A stretch of 64,000 nucleotides of DNA. Origin: an uncultured Oscillospiraceae bacterium (GTDB lineage: Bacteria > Bacillota > Clostridia > Oscillospirales > Oscillospiraceae). The stretch covers positions 1 to 64,000 of the forward strand of contig CALWYB010000005.1 of assembly GCA_944385665.1 (NCBI GenBank), read 5' to 3'. Both the position numbers and the translations under genes were made by a program. Shown here one piece after another: positions 42,934-51,972 of the stretch (position 1 is its first letter; every line of letters starts with the position of its first letter). Under the pieces are notes generated by a model, which did no database searches, was not told the origin of the DNA, and saw only the letters and a list, made by a program, of their open reading frames with translations.

Positions 42934-43108
42934 GGCGGAAGTGAATTCCGCCTGCGCCAAGGTTTTGGGCTCCGGCCCAAAACACTTGTACGGCGCAAAC
43001 GCGCCGCCCCGCTGTGCGGGGTTGGGTTCCGCTGCCCGAAGGGCGGCTTCACCTTGCTTATTTTCGGCCCAAACGACCAAATGTTAATCTGCGTTGCTTG
43101 AAGCAACG
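42934..43108. repeat. Noncoding stem-loop array downstream of the element
   Basis: Successive perfect stems: GGCGGAA/TTCCGCC (42934-42952), GTTTTGGGC/GCCCAAAAC around TCCG (42962-42983), CGGCGC/GCGCCG (42991-43006), CCCCGC/GCGGGG (43007-43021), and GTTGCTT/AAGCAAC followed by GGGGGTTTTT (43092-43116). Open frames on both strands here are by-products of GC-rich symmetry. The last stem looks like a terminator. Function of the array is unknown; it may be a mosaic intergenic repeat. Confidence 0.65.
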
Positions 43109-43159
43109 GGGGTTTTTCCCATATAATCAAAATATATGGGGCAAAGAGGGGATAGGTTT

Positions 43160-43702
43160 ATGCTCAGCGAGAATTTGAAGCAGCTCCGGAAGGCCAAGGG
43201 CCTGTCCCAGGAGGAACTGGCCATCAAGCTGCATGTCGTCCGGCAGACAGTCTCCAAATGGGAAAAGGGCCTGTCGGTGCCTGATTCCGGTATGCTGATC
43301 CAACTGGCCCAGGCGCTGGACACCTCCGTCACCATTCTTTTGGGGGAGTCGGTGGTGGCGGATTCCCCGGAGAATCCGGAACTCAAAGCCATTGCCGCCA
43401 AGCTGGAGCTGCTGAACGAGCAGTTTGCGGCCCGCTGTGAGCGGCAGAGAAAGATGTGGCGGGTAGGTTTTGTCCTCCTTGGAGCCGCTGCACTTTTGGT
43501 GATGCTGCGTCAGCTGATGGAGTGGCTTTCTGATCAGGCGGCGGAGCGCATTTGGGCTGATATGACGATCATCGGCGGAAACGACGGACCAACCAACATC
43601 CTATGTGGTTCCAATACCCTGTTCCAAACGGGGATATGGGTGATCGCTGTCACAGCCGCCGTCGCAGCGGTGGTTGGAATATACAAAACCCGCAAGAGAT
43701 AA
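43160..43702 (+). CDS. XRE regulator with C-terminal membrane helices
   Basis: 180 residues. HTH_3 domain (1-65): MLSENLKQLRKAKGLSQEEL, LHVVRQTVSKWEKGLSVPDS. A coiled segment leads to two hydrophobic helices (about 102-120 and 157-175), so the regulator is membrane-attached. A possible promoter is TTGAAG (43098-43103), 18 bases, TATAAT (43122-43127). GAGGGG is 9 bases before the ATG. Such membrane-bound XRE proteins often sense envelope or drug stress; the following lipoprotein gene is cotranscribed. Confidence 0.85.
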   Translation: MLSENLKQLRKAKGLSQEELAIKLHVVRQTVSKWEKGLSVPDSGMLIQLAQALDTSVTILLGESVVADSPENPELKAIAAKLELLNEQFAARCERQRKMWRVGFVLLGAAALLVMLRQLMEWLSDQAAERIWADMTIIGGNDGPTNILCGSNTLFQTGIWVIAVTAAVAAVVGIYKTRKR

Positions 43703-43711
43703 GGAGAAACT

Positions 43712-44134
43712 ATGAAAAAAACAGGCCTGTTGCTGGCGCTTCTGCTGGTGCTTCTCACAGGATGTGCCAGTAAAGCGCCAAACATCGACGAATATTCCTG
43801 GGTCATGACCTCGGTGCAGAGTATGGAGGCCGAGGGGCAGGCGGTGGCCTATGGAGAGCGGGGCAGCAGCACCCTGGAGGGGGCAAAGCAGATCGAGCTG
43901 CTTTGTAAGGCGAAAGATGGCAAGCTGACCCTCACCGACCGGACCAACGACCGTACTTATACCGGGACCTATCAGCAAAGTCAAAGCGATCCCAAATCCA
44001 CCATTTACGAGGTGGAGGTGGACGGAACCACCGGCATGGCCGCTGTTGCCATGACCACCTACCAGGACGGGAGCCAGGACCCCACCCTGATTTTCAACTT
44101 TGGGGACTATGCGGTGAACTTTTTTGCAGAGTAA
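43712..44134 (+). CDS. Small hypothetical lipoprotein
   Basis: 140 residues, signal peptide with lipobox LTGC (Cys18), mature part of mixed beta strands (SWVMTSVQSMEAEGQAVAYGE, GKLTLTDRTNDRTYTGTYQQ). No family recognised. ATAAGGAG precedes the ATG, 9 bases after the XRE stop, so the two form an operon. Surface-exposed partner or target of the membrane-bound regulator is a guess. Confidence 0.75.
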   Translation: MKKTGLLLALLLVLLTGCASKAPNIDEYSWVMTSVQSMEAEGQAVAYGERGSSTLEGAKQIELLCKAKDGKLTLTDRTNDRTYTGTYQQSQSDPKSTIYEVEVDGTTGMAAVAMTTYQDGSQDPTLIFNFGDYAVNFFAE

Positions 44135-44150
44135 AAGAGAATAGGAGAGA

Positions 44151-44180
44151 AAAACCCCGTACCGTGTGGTACGGGGTTTT
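44151..44180. terminator. Bidirectional terminator
   Basis: Perfect 13-bp stem AAAACCCCGTACC / GGTACGGGGTTTT, GTGT loop, with A and T flanks serving the two converging genes. Confidence 0.9.
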
Positions 44181-44188
44181 GTCATGGG

Positions 44189-44899
44189 TTATGCCAATTC
44201 TTCCCGCCGCTGCTGCTGGCGCTTCTGCATCCGGGACCAGTTGAAAAAGCCGTAGCCGTCGTTGACCAGAAACATGACAAAACAGATGACCATGGACAGG
44301 TAGGAGAAGTCCTCCACGGCGGCCAGAGTCCACAGAACAATGAGCACCAGGTCGTTGGCGGCGTAGGCCAGGGGGAAGAAGGCGCTGCGCCGGAAGGTGA
44401 GGTAGACGGCCAGAAAGCTGGTGGTCACCGATAGGGTACTGGGCAGCAGGTTGGCGGTACCGAAATAGCGCAGCAGGAAGTAAAAGACCACCGTCACCGC
44501 TGCGGTGAGGACCAGCATGAAGGGGATCTCCCGCCGAGGAAGCTGGTTGACCTCCACCTCAGAGTGGTTCCCCTGAAAGGGGTTGCGCAGCCAGGCCACC
44601 AGGGATACCACCGCCATGGGGGCGGTCATGCCCAGATAGGTGATCATCTCCCCGTAGTAGGCAAAGGAGAAGGAGATCACTCCGTAGATGAGACTGAACA
44701 GAATGATGAGCACCTGGCCCGCTGGGTTGCCCTTGGCGCAGAAGATGAGGGAGGTGGCGCCGATGAGGGAGGCGGCCAGAGTGAGATAGCTTCCCCGGTC
44801 AAACAGTGCAAAGGCCAGCAGAATGCTCCCCATGGAGCAGCCCCACAACAGCAGCTCCCCACGGGAGAAATAACGGCACAGCCGGTCAATCAAACCCAT
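44189..44899 (-). CDS. PnuC-like nicotinamide riboside / mononucleotide transporter family protein
   Basis: 236 residues with seven or so membrane helices. The C-terminal block LAYAANDLVLIVLWTLAAVEDFSYLSMVICFVMFLVNDGYGFFNW (in pieces over about 175-220) resembles the conserved WxxYN-type end of PnuC transporters. The ATG at 44899 has GGAGGG 6 bases upstream; a longer frame lacks a site. Facilitated uptake of NAD precursors would be the role. No NadR-type kinase is nearby. Confidence 0.75.
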   Translation of the reverse strand: MGLIDRLCRYFSRGELLLWGCSMGSILLAFALFDRGSYLTLAASLIGATSLIFCAKGNPAGQVLIILFSLIYGVISFSFAYYGEMITYLGMTAPMAVVSLVAWLRNPFQGNHSEVEVNQLPRREIPFMLVLTAAVTVVFYFLLRYFGTANLLPSTLSVTTSFLAVYLTFRRSAFFPLAYAANDLVLIVLWTLAAVEDFSYLSMVICFVMFLVNDGYGFFNWSRMQKRQQQRREELA

Positions 44900-45158
44900 T
44901 GGAATCCCTCCTGCAAAGAAAAAAGCATTCGCGCACACATCTTCTAAGACCTAACGATGTGTACCGAATGCGTTCGCATTACTCTACCCGGTGGCAGTGG
45001 TATAGATATACCACACAGCGGCAAAAAATGCAACGGTTATTTTGCAGAACCAGGAAAAATCTGATATGAAAAAGATTTATGAAATTGGATATATCAAAAA
45101 GATCAGATCTCGCTATAATCAGACAGCAGAGAAACCAAAGCGAATGGGAGCGAGAACC
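44900..45158. promoter_or_regulatory. Divergent control region with two small dyads
   Basis: 259 bases between the PnuC-like and ECF-type genes. Contains AATGCG-TT-CGCATT (around 44967-44980) and GTGGTAT-N4-ATACCAC (44997-45014), both possible operators, and a TATAAT about 45 bases before the ECF gene without a matching -35. No riboswitch recognised. Confidence 0.45.
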
Positions 45159-45725
45159 ATGAAACAAAAAAACTCTTTTTCCATCCAGCGCCTGGCCCTG
45201 ATTGGTATGATGGCGGCGATGGTGTTTGCCCTGACCTATGTGGGCATCGACATTCCCACCGGGCTGGGAAAGACCAAGATCCATTTCGGCAACATTATGT
45301 GTCTGCTGTCGGCCTTCCTGCTGGGACCGGTAGGCGGCGGCCTGGCAGCCGGCGTGGGGTCCGGCCTGTATGACCTGATGGACCCCATGTGGGCCCCCGA
45401 GTGCTGGATCACCTTCCTGACCAAGTTTGTCATGGCCTTTGTGGCTGGCGGACTGATGCGGAAAGCCACCTTTTTGAACCCGCGGGTGCGGGTGTGGGCG
45501 GCGGCCCTGTGCGGGTCGCTGAGCTACAGCATCCTGTATCTGGGGAAAAACGTACTGGAATCCCTGTACGTGAAGGGCTTTACCTGGCAGGTGACCCAGG
45601 TGGAGGTACTGGCCACCAAGGCGCCGGTGACCCTGTTCAACGGCGTGGTGGCAGTGATCTGCGCCTCGCTGCTGTACACGGCCCTGACCCCCGCGCTGAG
45701 AAAAGCAAATATAATGCATGTCTGA
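45159..45725 (+). CDS. ECF-type transporter S component
   Basis: 188 residues, six membrane helices, substrate-binding subunit of an energy-coupling factor importer. LALIGMMAAMVFALTYVGIDIP at the N-terminus and KIHFGNIMCLLSAFLLGPVGGGLAAGVGSGLYDL carry the S-component pattern. ATG at 45159 with GGGAG 10 bases before. The shared ATPase/T-subunit module is not in the window. The vitamin it imports cannot be told. Confidence 0.82.
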   Translation: MKQKNSFSIQRLALIGMMAAMVFALTYVGIDIPTGLGKTKIHFGNIMCLLSAFLLGPVGGGLAAGVGSGLYDLMDPMWAPECWITFLTKFVMAFVAGGLMRKATFLNPRVRVWAAALCGSLSYSILYLGKNVLESLYVKGFTWQVTQVEVLATKAPVTLFNGVVAVICASLLYTALTPALRKANIMHV

Positions 45726-45727
45726 AC

Positions 45728-45769
45728 AAAACAGGTCCCGGAGTACAGCTGTACTCCGGGACCTGTTTT
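45728..45769. terminator. Palindromic bidirectional terminator
   Basis: Perfect 19-bp arms (45728-45746 with 45751-45769) around AGCT, with AAAA and TTTT ends. Serves the ECF gene and the converging GLUG-protein gene. Confidence 0.93.
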
Positions 45770-45770
45770 G

Positions 45771-48700
45771 TTATTCCGCACCAGAAGGAGCTTTTGCCCG
45801 GATATGCCGGTGCAGAAAGAAGCCTGCCAGCAGCAGGACGATCACGCCGCCGCTGACCAGACCCACCGCCAGAAGGGGCGGCTGATGATCCTCCAGCAGC
45901 AGGACCTGGCCCTGAGTGGAAGCCTGAAATACCAGGTAGCTGCCGTCCTGGGTGCTGTCCACCCGCTGCCAGCGGCCGTCCTGATAGACCGCTGCCGCCG
46001 GTTTCTTCCCGCCGTCCGCCCGCAGGCGCACCGTGACGGTGTCCGACTGGCTGCCGGTGACGGAGTAGCTCCAGGCGGAGCGGGAGGTGTAGCCATCCAC
46101 GCCCTGCTGGGGCAGCTCCTCCTGGTTTACGGTCAGAGCGGCGTCGGGGGAGAAGGTGCCCTCCACCAGCAGCTGGGCCACCCCATCCTGGTCGGCCAGG
46201 GTGGAGGTGGGGGCGGTGAACTGGACGGAGAGGACCATGGAGCGGCGCAGATTTTCCGTGGGGAACTGGGGCCACTGGCCGTACTCACCGCCCTGCTGCG
46301 GGGCCTGGGGCACCTGGCTCATGTCCAGATCATCCCCGTAGGCGAAGGGGATCTCGGCCACCGTCTGGCCGTTTACCTCAAAGCGGTAGGAGAAGGTGAG
46401 GAAATCCGCCGGGATGTAGTCCAGCTGGGAGAAGGCGTCAAAGTCCAGTCCCTGGGCGGTCTCGGCATAGTCCACCCCGTCCAGACCAGCCAGATCCTCC
46501 ATAAGATAGCGGTTGCCGGTAAGGGTGCCTTCCGCCTGGCCGGCGATGGCGCCCTGGTACTCTCCATCGCTGTCAGCGCGGACCATGGAGCGGCAGTCGG
46601 TGATGTCCGCCCCCAGGCCAGTCACGCCGCCCAGCCAGCTCTGGCCGGTGAGGTCGGTGAGGGCGGCGCAGCGGACCACCTTGCCCTTGGTGCGGCCGGC
46701 AATGCCGCCGCAGTAGTTCCCGCCGGTCTCCACGGTGCCCCGGGCGGCGCAGTCCACAATGGCGCCCGCCTCGCACCGGCCGGCCACGCCGCCGCCGCAC
46801 TCATTTTTCACGGTGACGCCGCCGTCAAACCGGCAGTCCCGCACTACGGCCCGCAGGGTGGCGTATACATCGCTCATCAGCTTCAGGTCGCCCAGGTCGA
46901 AGGTGGCCTCCGGATCGTCTCCCAACTCGGTGGACACGGTGCCTACGATGCCGCCTACGTTGGAGTCTCCCTCCACCGTGCCGGAGGCGGTGCAGCCCTT
47001 CACCAGACCGGGCCCCTGGTCGATTTCGTCGGTGAGGTCGGTGACGGTGAGCTGGGGCTCTTTGCCCAGACCGGTGATAGCCTGGCGCACCGCCTCCATC
47101 TGGTCCAGAATGGCCTGGCTGGTGGCGTAGAGGGCGTCGCTATCCGCCTGGGTGGCCTGGGTCATGCCCTCCACCCGGTTTTGGATGGCGGTGAGCTCCC
47201 GGTCAATGTCGTCCACGGCGGACTGGGCCTTGTTCCCCAGGGTATCGGTGTAGTGTTTCAGCAGATCCCGGATTTGGTTGGCTGTTTGGCTCACCTGGTC
47301 CAGGTTGCCCTGGGCGGAGGAGGAGAAGTCGCCTCCCGCCTGGTTCAAGGCGGAGAGTGCCTCATACAGTCCGTTGAGGGCCTGGTTGATCTCCGCCCCG
47401 GTCTGCCCCAGAGCTTGAGAGAGCTGACTGCTGACGGCATTCCATTGGTCGGGCAGCTTGGCGGCCAGGGAGGGAAGCTCCTTCAAGGCGTTGGTGATGG
47501 CCTTCATATGGCCCACTGGGTCAACGGAGGGGAAGGAAAGCTGGAGGGCCTGCTGGAACTGTCCCGCGGCCACCAGCCGGGCCACGTCGGACACATACTG
47601 CTTGAGGGAGTCCAGCTCCTGAGCCATGGCCTGGCGGTGGGTGCGGATGGTCTGGAGCTGGGTACGGATCTGGGAGAGGGTGTGTTTCAGGTCCTGGACG
47701 GGCTGGTCCAGGCCGCTGCCGGTGAGATGGTCCAGGGCACTGAGCAGATGATCCGTCTGATCCAGGGCCTCCTGGAGTTGGTCCTGGGTTTCGTTGCTGA
47801 ACTGGTCCAGATTCTCCCGCAGGGCATCCAGACTGCCGCTGAGGTCGGTGGTGTATTGGTACAGGGAGTCGGACATAGCCTGGAAATCCGCCTGCCCTTC
47901 CGTTCCCAACCCGTGGGTGCGGTCCTGGATGGCGGAGAGGGAGTCGTGGATGGCCTGGGCGTCCGACACTCCCTGAGTGACCATGTCGTTGAGCTGGTTG
48001 GTGAACTTCTCCAGCTGCCCGAAGAGGGCGGAGAGGCTGTCACTGAGCTGCTGGGAGGGGGAGGCCCCATAGGTGAGGCTGGTGTTGGGCTCAAACTGGC
48101 CCACAATGCCGCCTACGTCCTTGCGGCCCTGGATGGGAGCGGTATTGGTGCAGCCGGAGATCTCTCCCGACTGCATGCCTGCGATGCCCCCCATGTTGTA
48201 GCCCACGTGCTGATAGCCCACCGCCCCGGCGTTGGTACAGCCCCGGATGGTGCCCCGGGACAGCCCGGCGATGCCGCCTACGCTGGTAGGGGTGTCCTGG
48301 TCGGCCTGGGTGTTGATCTCCCCGGTGTTGGTGCAGTCGGTCACCGTGCCCAGGTTCTGGCCGGTGATGCCCCCCGCGTTGGTCACACCGGTGACGGCGG
48401 CGGCGCTGGAGCAGGCGGTGAGGACCGCGCCCTCCCCGTTGAGGCCCACCAGACCGCCGATGTCCTCCTGGCCGGTCACGGAGCCCTGGGCGGCGCAACG
48501 GTTCACGGCGCCGTAGTTTTCCCCGGCCAGCAAGCCAGCCTGACTGGCGGAGCCCTGGGGGGAGAGGGAGCCCTCCACCGTCAGGCCCTCCACCACGGCG
48601 CTGGCGGTGAGGGTGCGGAACAGGCCCACCTTGGAGCCCTTCTTGTCAAAGGAGAGGCCGGAGATGGTGTGGCCGTTGCCGTGGAAGGTGCCCTGGAAGA

Positions 48701-48923
48701 TGGGCACCGGAGTGAAATCGGAGCCGCTCAGGTCCAGGTCGGCGGTGAGCTCCACGGTGAGGCCCTGGGACCAGGTGTCCCGGGTACACTGCTTGGAAAA
48801 GTCGGCAAAATCCTGGGCGGTGGCAATGGTGACCGTGTCGGACGCGGCTGCGGCGGGCAGGGTCAGGGTACAAAGAAGCGCCAGAACCGTCAGGAGGGCG
48901 GCTCCCCGCTGTGTGTGTTTCAT
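45771..48923 (-). CDS. Large GLUG-repeat / coiled-coil surface protein anchored by a C-terminal helix
   Basis: 1050 residues. Signal peptide (1-27), right-handed beta-helix built of GLUG repeats (about 30-285, units such as DIGGLVGLNGEGAVLTACSS and NMGGIAGMQSGEISGCTNT), a long helical, Gln/Leu/Asp-rich region (about 290-680), a second GLUG block (about 690-850), a beta domain, and one transmembrane helix (about 1016-1036) with a short basic cytoplasmic end. It overlaps the MMPL gene (ATGA) and is the last gene of a tetR-MMPL operon. Two GLUG blocks bracketing a coiled coil is unusual. Function unknown; adhesion or a lipid-transfer partner for the MMPL are options. Confidence 0.82.
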   Translation of the reverse strand: MKHTQRGAALLTVLALLCTLTLPAAAASDTVTIATAQDFADFSKQCTRDTWSQGLTVELTADLDLSGSDFTPVPIFQGTFHGNGHTISGLSFDKKGSKVGLFRTLTASAVVEGLTVEGSLSPQGSASQAGLLAGENYGAVNRCAAQGSVTGQEDIGGLVGLNGEGAVLTACSSAAAVTGVTNAGGITGQNLGTVTDCTNTGEINTQADQDTPTSVGGIAGLSRGTIRGCTNAGAVGYQHVGYNMGGIAGMQSGEISGCTNTAPIQGRKDVGGIVGQFEPNTSLTYGASPSQQLSDSLSALFGQLEKFTNQLNDMVTQGVSDAQAIHDSLSAIQDRTHGLGTEGQADFQAMSDSLYQYTTDLSGSLDALRENLDQFSNETQDQLQEALDQTDHLLSALDHLTGSGLDQPVQDLKHTLSQIRTQLQTIRTHRQAMAQELDSLKQYVSDVARLVAAGQFQQALQLSFPSVDPVGHMKAITNALKELPSLAAKLPDQWNAVSSQLSQALGQTGAEINQALNGLYEALSALNQAGGDFSSSAQGNLDQVSQTANQIRDLLKHYTDTLGNKAQSAVDDIDRELTAIQNRVEGMTQATQADSDALYATSQAILDQMEAVRQAITGLGKEPQLTVTDLTDEIDQGPGLVKGCTASGTVEGDSNVGGIVGTVSTELGDDPEATFDLGDLKLMSDVYATLRAVVRDCRFDGGVTVKNECGGGVAGRCEAGAIVDCAARGTVETGGNYCGGIAGRTKGKVVRCAALTDLTGQSWLGGVTGLGADITDCRSMVRADSDGEYQGAIAGQAEGTLTGNRYLMEDLAGLDGVDYAETAQGLDFDAFSQLDYIPADFLTFSYRFEVNGQTVAEIPFAYGDDLDMSQVPQAPQQGGEYGQWPQFPTENLRRSMVLSVQFTAPTSTLADQDGVAQLLVEGTFSPDAALTVNQEELPQQGVDGYTSRSAWSYSVTGSQSDTVTVRLRADGGKKPAAAVYQDGRWQRVDSTQDGSYLVFQASTQGQVLLLEDHQPPLLAVGLVSGGVIVLLLAGFFLHRHIRAKAPSGAE

Positions 48924-51361
48924 GGATGATCCTCCTGTTCTGAGGTGTCCAGCTCCTGGTATTTGCTCTCAATGAGGGCGTCCACGCTGCCGTGGAGCAC
49001 GCCTTTGAACTCGCCGTCCACAAAGCCGGATACGTGGCCGCGGATGTGGCCGTCCAGGCGCATGGTGCCCTGGTTGAAGCGCTGCTTGCGGTCCCGGTTG
49101 AGGGTGATGGCGGTGCGCTCAATGAGGGCGTCCCCCAGCATGAGCAGCTGGGGCAGCACGGTCATGACCAGGATGATAGAGGTGACGGTGCCCCGGCCCA
49201 GTGTCTGGCCCACCGAGCCGATGGTGGCATCGGTGGAGATGCCGCCGATGAGGAAGCCGGCCACCGCCATGATGGTGCCAGAGGTGAGGATGGTGGGGAA
49301 GCTCTGGCTCAGGGCCTCCACCGCCGCCTGCTTGCGCTCCATGACGGTTTTCAACTCCATGTAGCGGTTGGTGATGACGATGGCGTAGTCGATGGTGGCC
49401 CCCATCTGGATGGAGCTGACCACCAGGTAGCTCAGGAAGAACAGATTGGTGTGGGTAATTACCGGCACCGAGAAGTTGATCCAGATGGAGCCCTGGATGG
49501 TGAGCACCAGCAGAATGGGCAGGCCCGCCGACTTGAAGGTGAACAGCAAAATCACCATGACAAACAGGGCGGTGAGGATGCTGATTTTCAGGTTGTCCCC
49601 GGAGAAGGAGCTGGCCAGGTCAAAGGCGTTGGTGGAGTTGCCCACCAGAATCACCTGGTCGCCGTAGTACTCCTGGGCGATGGCGCGGATCTGATCCAGC
49701 AGGGCGTAGGTCTCGTCCCCCTCGGTGGGCACGTCGGCCACAAAGACCAGACGGGACCAGTGCTCCCCCCGCAGCTGCTCCAGACCCACGTCCAGCTGCT
49801 CCTGGAGATCGTCCACCTTGTCGGCCTGCTCCCCGGTGAGGTTCACCACCCCCTTGTCCTTCTGGTCCAGCAGGAACTCAAAGACGTCGATGAGGGGGAC
49901 GGAGTAGTCGTCCGGGTCCTGGAAGATGGCCCCGTACTCCTCCACGCTCAGACCGTAGGCCTGGTAGAGAAGGCGAGAGAGCTCAATGTCCACCCCAGCC
50001 AGCTCGGAGAACTGCCGGGGGTTCATCTCGTCGGTGAGCATCCGCCCGTCCTCCACCTCAATGTTGGCAAGGCCGGTGGCCTGGGTCACCTGGGGCAGCT
50101 GGGAGACCCGCTCCAGGATGTACTTCTCCTTGTTGTAGTCCCCCCGGGGCACCAGCACGGCGATGGTGTTTTTCTTCCCGAAGGTGTCGGCCACCTTCTC
50201 GTCGGCGATGCGCCAGGCGGGCTTGTTGTCAAAGTCGGTGTCGTTGGCGTCAAAGACGTAGTCGCACTGGGAAGAGAGCACTGCTCCGGCCACCACCACC
50301 ACCAGAAAGATGGGGGGCAGCACGTAGCGAAGGCGGACGATGGCCTTGCCCCAGAAGTTGATCTTGGGCACCAGATTGCGGTGGCGGGTGCGGTCGATGG
50401 GTTTGCTGAAGAGCATGAGCAGCCCGGGCATGAGCAAGAACACGCACAGCATGGAGCACACGATGCCCTTGGACAGGACGATGCCCATGTCAAAGCCGAT
50501 GCGCAGCTGCATGAGCATCAGCGCCACCAGGCCGGAGATGGTGGTGAGGCTGGAGGAGGAGATCTCCACAATGGCCTTGCTCAGCGCGGCGATGTCGGCC
50601 TCCCGAGGGTCCAGGCCGTTGTCCCGCTCCTCCATGTACCGGTGGCAGAAGATGATGGCGTAGTCGATGGCCAGGGCCAGCTGGAGGACTACGGCGATGG
50701 AGTTGGTAATAAAAGAGATGGTGCCGAAGATGAAGTTGGTGCCCATGTTCAGTACCGCCGCCACCACAAAGACGATGAGGTAGACGGGCACTTCCATGTA
50801 GCTCTTGGAGGTGAACAGCAGCACCACTACAATGACCACCGCCGCGATGGCCAGAATGACGGTCATCTCCTGCTGAAGATTGGCCGACTCATCCCGTCCG
50901 ATCTGGGTGGAGGCGTACACGTCGTAGCCGTCCAGGGCGGAGAGCACCTGGTTCATGGACTCCACAGTGGCCGGGTCAGTTTCCTCCCCATCAAAGGAGA
51001 TGGTGAACAGGGCGGAGGAGTTTTTGTAGTGTTCTTCGGTGTGATCGAAGGCTACCTCGGATACCCCTTCAATGTCCTCCAGCTTATGGGAGAGGTCCAG
51101 GGCGGTCTGGTAGGTGACGTTGGACACCATCACGTTGGCACTGCCCAGAGTGACGAACTCCTGGTCCATAATGGTGAGGCCCCGGCGGGTCTCGGTCTGG
51201 GCAGGGAGATAGGAGGTGATGTCGTTGTTGATTTGAACCTTGTTGATGGAGGCCGCGCAGAAGAGGAAGGCGGCAAGAAAGACCAGGTAGAAGGCCTTGC
51301 GTTTGTCCACAATAAAGCGGGCCACTTTGGTCATGGGACTTTCGGTGCGTTTTTCCTGCAT
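48920..51361 (-). CDS. MMPL/RND family transporter
   Basis: 813 residues with two repeats of one plus five membrane helices and two extracellular loops (about 40-175 and 380-590). Family motifs: LALAIDYAIIFCHRYMEERDNG in the first half (Asp-Tyr of the proton relay) and the parallel MGATIDYAIVITNRYMELK in the second. Members export or insert lipids and hydrophobic compounds using the proton gradient. Starts 9 bases after the tetR stop with a GAGG site. Product of the same operon as a GLUG surface protein, which may be its outer partner. Confidence 0.9.
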   Translation of the reverse strand: MQEKRTESPMTKVARFIVDKRKAFYLVFLAAFLFCAASINKVQINNDITSYLPAQTETRRGLTIMDQEFVTLGSANVMVSNVTYQTALDLSHKLEDIEGVSEVAFDHTEEHYKNSSALFTISFDGEETDPATVESMNQVLSALDGYDVYASTQIGRDESANLQQEMTVILAIAAVVIVVVLLFTSKSYMEVPVYLIVFVVAAVLNMGTNFIFGTISFITNSIAVVLQLALAIDYAIIFCHRYMEERDNGLDPREADIAALSKAIVEISSSSLTTISGLVALMLMQLRIGFDMGIVLSKGIVCSMLCVFLLMPGLLMLFSKPIDRTRHRNLVPKINFWGKAIVRLRYVLPPIFLVVVVAGAVLSSQCDYVFDANDTDFDNKPAWRIADEKVADTFGKKNTIAVLVPRGDYNKEKYILERVSQLPQVTQATGLANIEVEDGRMLTDEMNPRQFSELAGVDIELSRLLYQAYGLSVEEYGAIFQDPDDYSVPLIDVFEFLLDQKDKGVVNLTGEQADKVDDLQEQLDVGLEQLRGEHWSRLVFVADVPTEGDETYALLDQIRAIAQEYYGDQVILVGNSTNAFDLASSFSGDNLKISILTALFVMVILLFTFKSAGLPILLVLTIQGSIWINFSVPVITHTNLFFLSYLVVSSIQMGATIDYAIVITNRYMELKTVMERKQAAVEALSQSFPTILTSGTIMAVAGFLIGGISTDATIGSVGQTLGRGTVTSIILVMTVLPQLLMLGDALIERTAITLNRDRKQRFNQGTMRLDGHIRGHVSGFVDGEFKGVLHGSVDALIESKYQELDTSEQEDHP

Positions 51362-51370
51362 AAGAGTGCC

Positions 51371-51943
51371 TCACTGAATGGGAATAAATTGCTCCAGATT
51401 TTTTAACAGATAGCTGGTGGGGAGAGGTTCGTCGCTGGTGAGCCACCAGCGGATGAGGGAGAGCATGGCGCCGGTGTAGAAGTGGGCGGCCACCTGGGGG
51501 TCCACCTGGGGAGAGACGGCCCGGAACCGAGGCTCCGACAGCAGGCGGCACAGCTCGCCCGCGGCGCAGTCCTCCAAGGTGTGGGCCAGGGCGGCGGCGC
51601 CGCTGTTGAGACAGGCCCGGTACAGGGCCCTGCGCTGGGCAAAGAACTGGAAGACGTTGCGGGCGGCGGTGAGCAGGTACTCCCGGGGACTCCGGTCCGG
51701 GTCCTGGGGCAGACAAGTGGCGGCGCACTCCCGCTCCATCCCCTCCAGCAGGTAGTGCAGCAGCTCCTGCTTGTCGTTGAAGTGGGAATAAAAGGTAGTG
51801 CGGTGGACCATGGCCCGGCGGCAGATGTCGGTGACCGACAGCTCCTGGAAGGGCTTCTCCTCCAGCAGCTGGGCCAGAGCTTCCACCAGCAGTTTCCTGG
51901 TCTTGCGCTGACGCAGATCCAGATGTTCTTCTTGGCGCTCCAT
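51371..51943 (-). CDS. TetR family transcriptional regulator
   Basis: 190 residues. N-terminal HTH about 10-60: TRKLLVEALAQLLEEKPFQELSVTDICRRAMVHRTTFYSHF is the standard TetR pattern, followed by KQELLHYLLEGME. The remainder is a helical ligand domain. GGAGGGG precedes the ATG. It heads the operon with the MMPL transporter and surface protein and overlooks a perfect operator over its own promoter, so it most likely represses this export system until a ligand binds. Confidence 0.92.
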   Translation of the reverse strand: MERQEEHLDLRQRKTRKLLVEALAQLLEEKPFQELSVTDICRRAMVHRTTFYSHFNDKQELLHYLLEGMERECAATCLPQDPDRSPREYLLTAARNVFQFFAQRRALYRACLNSGAAALAHTLEDCAAGELCRLLSEPRFRAVSPQVDPQVAAHFYTGAMLSLIRWWLTSDEPLPTSYLLKNLEQFIPIQ

Positions 51944-51972
51944 AGCGTCCCCTCCTGATTTGGAATGGGACT

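Noticed and set aside
42812..43087. Overlapping frames of about 80-90 codons on both strands
   Set aside because: They run through the attR site, a terminator and a chain of hairpins; noncoding repeat is the better reading.
45768..48929. 1053-codon plus-strand frame opposite the GLUG protein gene
   Set aside because: Low-complexity Gly/Val/His/Leu composition with no motif and no ribosome site; an antisense shadow of GC-rich coding sequence.
48992..51406. 804-codon plus-strand frame opposite the MMPL gene
   Set aside because: His/Gly/Gln/Val-rich shadow frame; the minus-strand MMPL gene has full family motifs.
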